The notes under the pieces: generated by a model
Told to the model about the DNA's origin: nothing
The model's input: only the letters and a program-made list of their open reading frames with translations
Database searches by the model: none
Shown here: positions 34,374 to 46,152 of the stretch, piece after piece
Numbering within the stretch: the stretch's first letter is position 1
How the letters are laid out: the number at the start of each line of letters is the position of its first letter
Translations under genes and position numbers: made by a program
Assembly (NCBI GenBank): GCA_020746105.1
Contig: CM036620.1
Coordinates: forward strand, 44,908,706 to 44,972,705
Reading direction: 5' to 3'
From: Trogon surrucura
Taxonomy: Eukaryota > Chordata > Aves > Trogoniformes > Trogonidae
Length of the DNA stretch: 64,000 bases

Positions 34374-36502
34374 ATTATTTCCCAAGGCAGTGTTCAGGAT
34401 TCCATGAAAATTTCAGTTGAGATACTACATAATACTTCTCTAGTATAGCTCAAATACTAATTAATACATTTCTGCAAAAGCCACATGAGCATATTGAGTA
34501 AATATTATGTTCTTTTTCACATATATGTAGAAATTGAGGTGCAACAAGGTTAAATGGCATGTGTAATTCTCAGTCAAAACATATAAGACAAACTATTGCA
34601 ATGTATTTCCAAACATTCCTTTGATATTCCAGAGGAAACATTTGTAAATGGAAATGTCTCGTTACTGAGTCCTCTTCCTATCATAGTCACTACCCTCAAC
34701 TCTAAAAGATCTCCAGAGGAAAAAATTAATTAGGTTTCAATTATGCTACAGAAAAATGTACTTTACATACTTACAATCTGAAAAGCATTGTGGTGTTTCT
34801 CTAATGTGTTTAAAAATTCAAAAATATTTTTAAAAGCCACTTAAAAAGTCAAGCCAAACTCAGCCTAATGGAACATGGTGTCATCCTTGTAAGTGATGTA
34901 TTCGCTGTTCTTCCAGGCCTTGCTGTATGATATTACACAGATACTGTCTGAATTTTCTGCAAATCATTATAGAAATTTTTCTAGAGGATTAATGAAACCA
35001 GTTGATAGATGTAGAGGATTATTTCTGAAGCTTTGCATGGCCTTTAAAAAGAAACAAACTTTCAAACTTGAAATGTTAGGAAAGCACTCTCAATGATTTC
35101 TCTTCTGTATACAAAAGCTCTTGTTTGTCTCAGCATTCTATTAGCACTTATGTTTTCTGACAAACTTCGGGTATTTTGGTCTTTTTCTCAGGAGAAAACG
35201 GGACTTCTAAGCTTTTCAAATACGTATTGTTAGCTAGCACGGTATAATTTTATGTTACAGAAAGGGTTATTTTATTTTATGGTGTAATTTCAGTTTATGA
35301 GTGTTATTTTTTTAATAATAAGTGTTTGGAGATTAGTTTGAAATACCTTCTCTTAAGTCTTCTCCTAAGTAAAACCATATGTGAAATATGAGCAAACAGA
35401 AAATTTTGAGATTAGCATAAAGAAAAGTCAACTGTTCTAACTGAGTCATCTAACATTGTGATTACATTTGTGTGGCGATTTATTCTATTTATGCCTGAAG
35501 AATGCACCCAGAGTTTACAACACTGCCTTAGCATCTGTATTTTAGTCTGGTCTTTATCATACTTCTGCACCAGGCCTGGTTGATCTGTGTATAAAAGTAT
35601 TTATCCCAGAAAACTGATTGTTCCAACAACCCTCCCTTTATTTATCTGTTCCTGTGATTTCCAGCCTTTCTCCTTCAACAATTCTGTGTGTGTATTATTC
35701 ACCTTACCTGTGGGCTTCCATCAAGCTTTTCCTGTTCATCTGATACACCTGACATTATTGGAATCTTAAATTATTGTTCAAGTGACAGTGCTGAAGTTCA
35801 AAACCTTTCAATCTCTAGAGGGGTCAACACACTGGTATGTAAAACCAGTGCACAGACATTGAGTGGTTTTGATTTGTTTTAAGTAGGTCTCTAATCTCTG
35901 CAGATAATGAGTGTGCGTTTGTCACAGAAATTTGTTTCCAGCATAGATCACAAGATGTTAGACGAGAATTCTGTTCTGTCATAAAGAAGAAAAAGACATT
36001 TATTATGTCTTTATTAAATCATAAGGTTGTTTACTTTAATAGTCAGCAGAAAATGTCTGGTTCATTTCCAAGAAATACAAATTTTTAGACTGAGTAACTT
36101 TATTCATTAATAGAAACAATGTATTCCTTTTTTTAAAAAAAAAAAACTGTGTTAAGTTTTGTTCTCAATAACCTCATCCCAAAGAGGGCTGAGTAATCTA
36201 AAGGTGGACTAAAGCAAGTAAGTGAAAGAATTCAAGCCTTATAAAACAAGCACTCCCTGAAAGAGAGGCAGGTCGCTGTGGACATTTGAGGTTTTTTGTA
36301 CCTGCTACTCTAGTAGAGTACTAGGTCATTACCTGGTACTCTAGTAGAGAGCTCAGCTGATTTAAATGGGGCTTTATAAACAATCTCTAATATCCTAAAA
36401 ATCTCCTGGAATTAAAATACTGCAGAATGTTTAGTGAAAAAAACTTCCCCGGAGACAGCACTAAAGATCCCAATGCAGCTCCTCCAATTTTCTAAAAGTA
36501 TG
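34374..36502. other. AT-rich non-coding stretch
   Basis: No gene was seen. At 36299-36318 and 36330-36349 the 20-mer starting 'tacctg(c/g)tactctag' is repeated with one mismatch. Each copy contains the near-palindrome CTCTA-G-TAGAG. Confidence 0.55.
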
Positions 36503-36588
36503 AGACTAGATTAGACTAGACTAGACTATTTCAGTTGGAAGGGATTTGCAATGATCATCTCATCAAACTGCCTGACCACTTCAGGAGC
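36503..36588 (-). mobile_element. CR1 LINE, very short 3' stub
   Basis: The plus strand shows a TAGAC-repeat tail ('attagactagactagactat') followed by 'ttcagttggaagggatttg', 'atgatcatctcatcaaact' and 'gcctgaccacttcagg'. These are the antisense of a CR1 3' end of the type with a CTAGT-rich tail rather than ATTCTRTG. Only about 85 bp is retained. Confidence 0.8.
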
Positions 36589-39500
36589 ATGTGAAATATA
36601 TTCATTTGCATTTTCTCATAAAAATGCCCCCCACCCTCTGCAATAAAAAATACAGATAAGATTGATGCTACTCTTGCCAGTACTGGGCAGCTCTCTGTCC
36701 TTAGCACAGAGGACTGTTTATTTTTATTACAGCAATTTGGAAATTTCCTGTTGATTCATAGGAGAGCTCACCATTGTATTCTTGTTAAACTCCCTAACAC
36801 TTGCTCCTGCAGGAAATGTGACTGACCCTTTCTGCCCCTGTCAACCTGAGCGTACAGTCCATCACCGCCGGAATGCCTTCCAGATGACCGATCCCCAAAT
36901 TGCATAGTGGCTGATTCACTCTTTTTTTACCACTGGAAAGTTTCCTGGATCTTCTGTAGAATTTTAGCATGTATGATAAAAAACATTCTTTTACGCAGTT
37001 AAATTCCATTTCTAGAACACAGTTTTCACAGGCTGGCTGCCTGCACTCCTGTATGTGAAATCCAGTCTTGGACACCAGTGTGCTACCTCTGCCTCCCTGT
37101 GCCAGGGACGTCACCCACCTCCTTCTCCTGAACAAAAAAAAAAAAAAAAAAAAAAGCCGTAAACTGAGGCCCAGTTCTGCCTTTTGTTATATGGAGAGAC
37201 AGTGAGAACAAATTAACACAAGTTTTTATCTTAAAGCCATCGTGTCTATGCTTATTATGTCATCTCCCTTCCAAAGGACCGGTTCCGTTTTCTTATTATC
37301 AGGCTACTTAAGGCACTTGTACAAGTGAGCCAGCAAAATGTATTTGAATTTATACATTAAGTGAAAGACCTGAAAACAAGATAGGATGTATTGAGAGTCT
37401 GTTTACATACAGTTATTGTATATTTATTTATTATCTATTACTGCAAGGAATTTAAAAAAAAATTACTCATAGTTGTAACATCAAATATTTGTTTAAAACC
37501 TTGAAGCTCTTAAGTAAAATTGTAGAAAAGTTTCACTCTTGTTTTAGTCAGAAAACATTCAAGAAAGTTACCCTGTAGTATCTGCCTATTTTCCCATTGC
37601 TTTAAGGCCAGAAGAAGTGTTCGTGTCTCTGTAATTTAGATTTTATGCCATAGTTTTTGGAATAGTGCATTGGAATTGAGCCCACAGAATGGTATATATT
37701 TTGTGGAAGCAGGACAGCTCAGAAACTACAGATCAAAGGAAGATGTTCTTCCTTATCTTAAATATGAACCTGCCATTTGGAAATTGAAAATGAAAAAGAG
37801 GGAACAAGAATTCTGGGGATGAGCTGAGCTCATCATCGGGTTATTGTTACAATGTTTTTAATACTTGGTTCAGGTCAGCAGAATCCTCTCCTATTGCAAA
37901 AGGACTTCCTCAAAGCCAAATGTCATAAAAATTCTGTGGAAAACAAAGACAGGTGTTCAGTCCATCTGCTTTAGGTATCTAATTTAAGGTGTGTGTGTGT
38001 AAGTTAGTCTCACTAAGCTCTTTCCATAGTCAGTGGAGAAAGGGAGGCTGCTCCAGGAGCTGATTCAAAAGCTCCTGCTCTGCGCTGTGTACGGTGGCAC
38101 AGCCTGTCTCTTTCCACTGGCTGCCTGCAGAACTTGGCTCTTGGTTTAGAAACCTAAAGTTAAATGCATAAATTAGATCTTGTGAATACCAAAAAGAGTA
38201 GTTTATGACTCAGTTCATACCCATGCTGTGTGTATATATGTATGTTTTAGCCTTTTACTTATGCATGACATAAAGGTAACTGTAGCAATTTAGAGTTCAT
38301 TTTGTCATTAATGTTTTGTGTATGGAAAAAGGCGTGTCATAATAGAACATTTTTCAAATACTAGATGCTTTTATATATGGTGTCTTTCTACTGTTCTAAC
38401 AAAATAGGAAGCAAACCAAAAATCACTGAGCTACAGTCGATATTTAATAACACACAAAGAGGAAACACACATATTTTTAAAGGGCCTAGTAGAGTTAATA
38501 TGACTTTCTTTGACAGATTGCTTTACCCAGCAAGTTATTTTGTTCCAGAGCATACTGGCAAATTATGCTGAACCATCTGATAAGAAAATTTTCATTTAAA
38601 TGTTCCAAGGAAAAAATCATCACCTTTTTCTAGGGAAAATTTTCATCAAAAATACTGTAAGACTTCCCTAGCTGATCCTTATTTGCTTAGAGCATCGTAT
38701 AGATGATTTTACTGCTGATAATATTTTAAAACTATTCTTAGAAGTTCATTTTAAAATCACAGCTTGTGCTTCTGTCCCTTAGTTACCCAGGCTGTGTGAC
38801 ATCAGGGACACTACCTTGATAAATTGCTGATGGCATGATGATTATGGAAACAGCCATTGACTGATCATCAGTCACAATTTATTTCAAGTTGATGTCCGCC
38901 ATTTGCAGCATGAATCAAAGTTTTAGCACAAGCTCCTTGGTATGACACAGGTCTTCCTAGAAACCTTCTTCCAAAGAGCATTACAGCCTTGCTGGGCATC
39001 ATCTGCTGTGCATGAATGGAAACATTGAGAGACCACATGGCCTCAGGCAGTCCAGAGTAGTTGGAAGATCACTGGGCTACCACATACTCATAGGAAAACT
39101 ATTGGCAAAACATGTTAATTTAAGAACCAGCAAATGTGCCAAATACAAAATCTCCCTCTGGACATAGAGAATCTCTTTGGTTTTTTTTTCCTACCCAATT
39201 GGCAATAATTGATAGTGTATGAATCTAATTTGCTATTAAATTGCAAGTAAATTGTTGCTGAATCAGGACGTAATGGACTTGTACATCTCAAACAATTTCT
39301 GTAGCAGGAAATAGAACCTGTATGTCTGTGTGAACACAATGTAGCGTTTCATTATTTCTTTCCAACACATTTAATAATTGTAGTAATTTTAGGTAAGTGA
39401 AGCCCAAGTAAATTATTCCCAGTGGTATTATTGCTTACCATTTTTATAATTTCTAGTTCCTTACCATTTGCAAAGGATTATCTACGTATGAAACAATGAA

Positions 39501-41059
39501 TAAATACCCCATGTAAAGATTTTCTTTTAAATGGGGGGGGGAGTGGGGACTTAAGGCATCATTTTCTTCTTATTTGTCACTGGATTTCAGCTGCTTCGGA
39601 CCCTCTCCAGCTGATCTTCAGAATTAGCTTTGGAGAAAAACTGTTTTTTTCTTTTTAATGAAGAAGATACTATCTCCTTTTAACAGTTGTCAAAATTCCT
39701 TTTGCTTTAGCAGCTTGTACTAATAAAATGGTACCAAAGATGTCCAGAAAATGCACAAGAGATAAGGTTGCAAACTCTGCTAGGAAGTTCTCCAGCTGAA
39801 CAGCAAGATATTACATCTTTCCTGTATATTTACCATAAGATAGATATGGCAGACAACAGATGGGCAAAAGGAAGAACTAATTAATTCCTCATATAGTGGA
39901 ATTAACTAGCAAAGAAAGTTTAAAAATCGCCATAATTCAATTAGTGGAAATACGAATAAGGAATAGTTTTTCTGAATATCAGTCTTATTCACAAATGATT
40001 TCTCACTCATTTTAATTTCAACAATTTATTTAAATTTTGCTTAATAATACTTGTTACTTCAAACTTATTAGGAAAAAAGAAACCAATTTTATATTACAAT
40101 TTTTTAAATACAAAGAAAGAAGAAAGATAATCAAGCATATACAATTTTCTTAGAGCAAAGAGCTATAAGGAGCTTATCCATCTCTTTCCCCACAAAATAT
40201 TGTTATTTTGTCTTAAGTAATTAATTTTATGTTCATACATAGCTTCAGTTTTGATCTATATAGCCAACATTTTTACATGATGCTAAGGAAATTTTGGAAT
40301 TATGACTTCCTTATTTAAATGAATTTATATTCAAATTCCCTAAATATAAATGAAGTACAAATTTTAATTGAAATATCTTGCTTGGAAATGTTCTGGGGGT
40401 GTAGCTTTTTTCTAAAAAGCTCAGTATAATCTTTCTGTGCAGTTAGAGAGTTGGAACATGAGAATAATTCAGGGGGCAAAGGTAGATTCTTTTCTTCATG
40501 TATGCTCTCACCTTTTTGTGAACCCTTCTTTGGCTCCATGGCTACCCTGCTGTCTGACAGTGGGGAAGAAAGGCAGAGAAACAGTTCATTATAGTGTTCA
40601 GCAATGTAAACAGTCATAAGCTATCTGGCTCATTATCTTGGGCACAGAAAATCTATAATCATCAAAAATTATATCTGTTCAATTCCAAGTTTTGTCTCTT
40701 TGGTGATTTTGGAAGACGTGTGAGAACAAACCTGAAAACAGACCATACAGTGCAATATTCTGTTTGGTTTTGTGTGGGTTTTTTTTTTTGTCTGAAACTC
40801 AATTACGTGTCTCATTTTCTTTGGAGAAACTCAAAATACCAGTACACTTGGGAACAACTCAGCTGTTGCATCACTAGCACAAGCTGAAATCAAGGAACAC
40901 TGATGCGAATCAGAAAGGAAAATGCTTTAAGAGTTCGATGAAATCCCTACTCATTTCAAGATCTAATTGTTTTTTCACTACGCTTCAATAATGAGGTTCT
41001 CACAGACCTCAAAATAGCTCCTCTTCCTTCCAACTTGTTAGAAAATGTCTAACATAGAT
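36589..41059. other. AT-rich non-coding stretch with an A22 tract
   Basis: No gene was recognised. A run of 22 A at 37134-37155 follows a slightly GC-richer sequence. No AATAAA lies in the 40 bp before it and no recognisable gene is upstream, so a processed pseudogene is not supported. A 113-codon minus-strand frame (36794-37135) ends in this area without any known domain. Confidence 0.5.
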
Positions 41060-41510
41060 ATTGTCTGTCCTACTTCTGGGTGACAAACTCACCATTCAGA
41101 GCCAATTATCCTTGAACTGGATTACTGAAACTCACTGTAACAGAAGCTTACTGTATAGTCATAGACACATCCTGAAGATATGTGACCACTTTCTCCATTG
41201 CATATGTGCACATAAAGCCCACGCTTATGTCCTCTACTGGCTTTCAGTAAGCTTCTGATTCCAGTTTGAGGCTTTGATCTTCAAAGTAATCTTCAAAGCA
41301 ATTAATGGATTAATTCATAGCTATATTATGAGAATTAATTTTGATGTACATAACCCCGTTCTTGTTGCTTTCTTGTAAAACAAAACAGATTATTCCAAAG
41401 TGAAAATAAAGCGTCCAAAATCAAGGAGATCTGTCTACAGAAAGAGCAAAAATCTGGGTAACAGTGGATGTATCTAGAGCTTTATGAACATCTTTGAAAA
41501 GACACTTCCA
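41060..41510 (+). mobile_element. Probable ancient L2-like LINE relic (reverse-transcriptase C-terminus)
   Basis: In one frame the plus strand reads 'HAYVLYWLSVSF', a stop at 41256-41258, then 'FQFEALIFKVIFKAINGL' and 'IHSYI'. This follows the order of the conserved L2-type LINE block H-x-x-PVL-x-x-LHWLPV-x-x-R-I-x-FK-x-L-x-x-x-YKA-L-x-GL-x-P-x-Y. The 'atcttcaaag' repeat (41277-41296) adds the extra FKVIFKA. Upstream and downstream parts (to about 41510, 'SFMNIFEKTL') may be the rest, but they are weaker. It is clearly dead and old. It might instead be a chance match. Confidence 0.45.
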
Positions 41511-44440
41511 TCATAAACACAGTTGTGATATCATGACAGCTCTTTTCCCCTAATAAATCCCTGCCAAAAAGAAAAGAAAGGAAAATAAGATTTTAAGGGA
41601 CTGGAAGAAATTATGGCGTCTCTTTGCAATCCACTAGAGACTTGTTTGTCACTATTCATTTCATGTTGAAGGAACTCAAAGCTTACAGTAAGGGTAGCTG
41701 TCTTTAAAAGATATGACTTACTGATTTTACCACTAATATAGTATCAGTCACAGTAAATATTGACTGAGACTTAGATTACAACCTGTTACTCTACCATGAA
41801 AGGAGAAAATGTTAATTGGATTATGAAGTCCGTTGCAAAGTAGGCAATAATAGTTTTCTCCCAAAACAAAAAGTGTATATAATCATACCATTGGATGCTT
41901 CCCTATTAATTTGCATATGCCTTTCTCAGGGCTGATGGTATAGTATTTACTGGCATTTAAAAAGAGAAGCAAGAGAAGAAAAAGGGAAAACAAAGTCCTT
42001 CAGCACAGGAGGAGGAAACAAAAATTTGTCTACTGGCACAGTGTTTCTGGTTTCATAAGCACAGCCAGCAAAAGAAACAAGGAACCTTGCAATCTTCTTG
42101 TAAATATGATTACTGAGACTCAAAAATAGAATTTTAGGAGAGAAAACTCCACAGAAAGAGTGGAGTTACTGGAAGAGTTTTACCTTCCTACTCTGTGGTG
42201 TTGATCTCATAGGCAAGTACAGCCCAACCTCTGCTAAATCAAAATCTGGTCACTTGTCATTGTGTGGTCTGGCACACACATCTTATAGAACAGTTCTGTG
42301 GTGAATGTGCATTTTGTTACACAATGAGAAATGAAATGTAAGACGATTATGAAAAAACACATGTCCTTCTCATTGCCTATTGGTTAGAAAACTTCAGGAA
42401 GGAGGATGGCCGAGAATGGGCTATAGGGGAGACTGTTCTGGCATGTCAAATGGAGCATGCAGACAGTAGCGTGGGTGCTCCTCTCCAACAGAGCTTGTTT
42501 CAGTGTTTTGAGCGAGCCAACGAGGTGAACTGGGTGAAAAATTAGTATTTTTTGTAATTAAATATGCTTATTTAAGTCTTGCTAGAGACCTTTTGTTGAC
42601 CTGAATGAAATGTGAACCAGGTCTTGAAAAATTATTTTCACCTGGAAGTAACCAGTGGTTTCCTGCATTCTGGCCATTCTCCACCAAGCTACTCAGAAAT
42701 CAAGCAGCTGAACTTTATTAGTACTTTCAGCCTAGTGTTCGCACTAGGCCCAGGAAAAACTTTCTAATCACGCAGTCCAGAGGTAATCACAGATAAATGA
42801 TTCAAGCAAAGACTAGATAAGAAACTTTTAGGCGTAATATCATAAAGAAGACAAAAAGTATTCTAATTCTTGCAAACCAAGTGTGCAAAACCAGTAAAAA
42901 CTAGAGAGGACTATGAGATTATAGTCTTCTTTGAGGGTCTCCAAATTAGTGCTTTTGTTGAGATCAGGATGTGTGCTTTTGAATTAAGTCTCCTGATGAG
43001 TCTCATCTGCTGTTAAGATTTGTTAATATTCAGGAGGTATTTAGAATGCCTGAAATGGATTAAAACTAAGTAAGAAGACGCACCAAAGTGCCCCTGAGGC
43101 ACCCCTACTGTACTGGACATTCTGTCCATGGAACTAGTCTGCCACTGGTCCTGAGAATTGCCTCTTCCATGAAATGCCTAATGCGGACATTAGGACCTGA
43201 GCACCAACAGACTGACTTTGCCATTTTCCTTCTGTTGGGCTGCTTTAATTGCTCATGATACACATAGCCTTTGACAACAGCTGAAGCATTGCCCCCTTAA
43301 TGCATACAGTAGTAGATTTCTTTGGCTGCTATAAAGTGCCTCCTACATCAGTGAGCACAGTGTCTGCTTCCCTGGATCAAGTTTCTGCCATGTGGTTTTC
43401 ATCCACCATGCAGTCCAAAACAAACATCAGGAAAGATGTCAAGAAAAGAAAAGTGGGTGAGTCAAGCAATGCACAGAATATTCAACATGAGTAGGAAGCA
43501 TAATGTTCCCTGTCCAAGATAAAGAGTAATTTTGTAAAATTGAGTAAAACTTCAGGAAAATACTTGATCCTAATTGCTATAAGCCTAAAGCATCACTCTG
43601 TGAAAGAAAATTTTTTTTTTGATTAATCCAGGTGTTTCCAGCAGTACTGTAGTTCTGCTGTCACCTGTGAATCCTGAAACTATCACAGAAATTAATCATC
43701 TGTGCCATATAACAATGTCTGACCAGTTATTACAATGGGAGTGAAAATCTGCCCTTGACTTTGGAGTCTTTGCAATGTCACTTAGCTTGCTTCTCTGCCA
43801 ATATAAATAGAACTGAAGCAATATAGGAAATTAAATAAAAAAAAGGATAGCTGAACTGCTGAAAATGCACCCAGAAATCCAAAAAGGAGTGTGTACTAGT
43901 TATACTATCTACTACATATCATAGAAGTTTTCAGCATCAGCAGATGAGATATTGCATGTTACGTGATAACCATTTATTAGTAATACAAATATTTAGATTT
44001 TTATAATGTATAGACATACTATGTTTTTCTTATGCAAATTCTGTAATATCCCAAAGCAGTGACCAACTAAATTTGGTCGTAGACCAAATAGACCATAGGT
44101 AGCTAGAGATCCAAGTGGATTTAAGAATATTACAGAGGTTTACAAACCTTGATGTTTTTCAGAGAATTCCATCTGGTAAACAAGTAAAGAATTGATGTAG
44201 CTGAAAAGGTGGTACAGTGCACATAAAAGGTGGTGTAGTACACATGCCTTAAACTCCATGAGATAATTCTCAAATGACACATTATATCATGTGTTTATGT
44301 GTAAAAAAAAAAGTAAGAGCTGTCAGAAGTCATGCTGTAGCATACTGTCCTCCATGGACATTACTTGTTCCTTAGGTATTTTTAGGTACTTGTGTGAGTT
44401 TACAGTTGATACAACTATGTGGATTTCACCTGGTTGTTTA
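41511..44440. other. AT-rich non-coding stretch
   Basis: No gene was seen. A 21-bp tandem duplication 'aaaaggtggtacagtgcaca' / 'aaaaggtggtgtagtacaca' occupies 44204-44245. A 64-codon plus-strand frame at 43300-43494 ends in a lysine-rich segment but has no recognised domain. Confidence 0.5.
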
Positions 44441-45070
44441 TGAGCAATCATTCAGGGCCAGCGTTCGGACCAGCCGTGTCACCCACTTAGCTGCATGATT
44501 AGCAGCAGCTACAACAGCCAGTCTCAAATTTCAGGAGTAATAAACAGCAACTCAAACTCCCACACAGAAAATTGGGAAAATTAAAATAGTCTTTCTGTTG
44601 CTCAGTCAGCTAATTTTCTCTCCGTGCAAATATGAATCAGATGGCTTAGCCAAGAGTACTTTATTGAAAGGAGAAGCAAAAAGAACAGCAGGGAAACACT
44701 GTAACATACAATATCTAATTAGTCCATCCCCACTATGGAACCATAACTGTTTACTCTTCTGTTTGGTTTCTTGGTGAAGCAAGTGCTAGGCCAGCTGGCC
44801 GCTTCCTACCTCCTGCAGTAAAACCCTGCTCACAGTTTGCAATTCTCAAGCTTTATGGCTTGGTCCCCTATCCAGCTGGGCAGCGAGACCTTATCCAAGA
44901 TGCTGATGATCCTGCTAGCCACGCTGTTTTAGCTTGCTAACATTCTGTTAATCCCTTTTCTGCTCTTCAAAGAAAAGAAAAAAAACCAGAAGGATAAGAT
45001 CAACACATACTCCCTACCACTCACTCACAGGGGACTTCCTGGCAAAGTCTCCAGCCCATCCTTTTCACCA
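44441..45070 (-). mobile_element. Probable solitary LTR of another retroviral family (copy D)
   Basis: This block is richer in G and C than its flanks and reads as an LTR on the minus strand. It has a possible TG start at 45070 ('tggtgaaaagg'), a CCATAAAG TATA-like box (44852-44859), a CAATAAAG poly(A) signal (44660-44665 plus flank) and a far end near 44441 ending CA. It is unlike LTR A-C. No primer-binding site or retroviral gene is visible beside it. Boundaries are guesses and no clear target-site duplication was found. Confidence 0.55.
44660..44665 (-). promoter_or_regulatory. AATAAA poly(A) signal of LTR D
   Basis: TTTATT on plus reads AATAAA on minus, within CTTTCAATAAAGTA. It sits about 190 bp downstream of the TATA-like element in the same orientation and is followed by a T/G-rich region, as in many retroviral R/U5 segments. 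Confidence 0.45.
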
Positions 45071-45974
45071 TGTCTTTTGCCTTCCAAGGTTTCAAAAAGC
45101 TACTCACAAGCACACTAAGGCTTACTTGTTCAAGACGTTTACACACTGTTACAAGACCCTTTCAAGTTTTATTGTTCTGCTTAAAAAACATAGTGGTTGA
45201 AATACGCTATTCAGTATATATTATAATAGTAAAGCAGTCCAAGATATATATGTATGTCAAACTTTATGGTTACACTGCTCATCAAAACATATTTCAAATC
45301 TATAGAACCAAATAACAATCCATGTTTACTGCTCAAATATAAATATCAATCTATATAAGAATAATTGGACTGAAATCTTAATAAACTAAAACAGATTCCC
45401 AGTATTTTGAAAGAATGTGCCAAATTCCAGTAGAAAGTGTTGTCCCTTTCACAAAATATTCACAGCAAGTCTGGCAACCTATTCAGAGGACATCTGGATC
45501 AAGAGGAACCAGTATTTGCTGTCACATCATGTTGAAACATAGCCTTTCCTGGCTGCATACCATTTTAAAATTGTGGACTTATGCAGCCCTCTTTTTTTTT
45601 TTTTTCCTCAAGAGGGTGCATATATGCATAATTAGCAGTATACTTTGCTCAATATGCAAGGTTTCAACAACTGTTTATAGTATATTACAAGGTCTTTTAA
45701 GCAATGTGACTTTCCAAAACAAAATTCTTCATGTAACTATTAAACTACAGTCTACTAGTTTCAACTCACTATTCAAAAGATAACATCTGTGATTGATGTA
45801 GGCACAATGCCACCACTTAATTTACTTTGCCTTGGGTTTTTTTCACCCTTCTTCTTGGCTGCTCTGGCAAAAGAAAGTATGTAACACAGCAGTAACCCCT
45901 TTGGAAGGGAAAGATGGACTGAATTCTCAAGAATGCATTTTTAGTCCACTTTAGAAAGCATTGCATGACTGTAC
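45071..45974. other. AT-rich non-coding stretch
   Basis: No gene was seen. It contains a T14 run (45592-45605). A 122-codon plus-strand ATG frame at 45415-45783 crosses this T run, which accounts for its phenylalanine string; no domain is recognised. Confidence 0.5.
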
Positions 45975-46152
45975 AGGTTGCCCAGAGAGGTGGTGGAGGC
46001 TCCATCCCTGGAGACATTCAAGGTCAGGCTTGATGGGGCTCTGAGCAACCTGATCTAGTTAAAGATGTCTCTGCTCACTGCAGGGGGGTTAGACTGGATG
46101 ACCTTTGGAGGTCCATTCCAACCCAATGCAGTCTATGATTCTGTGATTCTGT
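45975..46152 (+). mobile_element. CR1 LINE, short 3' end
   Basis: 'aggttgcccagagaggtgg', 'ggagacattcaaggtcagg', 'ttagactggatgacctttg' and the tail 'gattctgtgattctgt' are the 3' end of a CR1 in plus orientation. About 180 bp remains. The 3' UTR wording ('gctctgagcaacctgatc') marks a different subfamily from 52300-53209. Confidence 0.92.

Noticed and set aside
36794..37155. Processed pseudogene ending in A22
   Set aside because: No poly(A) signal upstream of the tract, no recognisable parent gene, and the longest frame runs on the opposite strand.
43300..43494. Possible exon with a 'gtgagt' donor-like site after a lysine-rich coding end
   Set aside because: Donor-like words are common, the frame is only 64 codons, and no domain or acceptor partner was found.
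45415..45783. 122-codon plus-strand ATG frame
   Set aside because: It crosses a T14 run, giving a phenylalanine string, with no domain, no splice context and no codon pattern suggesting selection.
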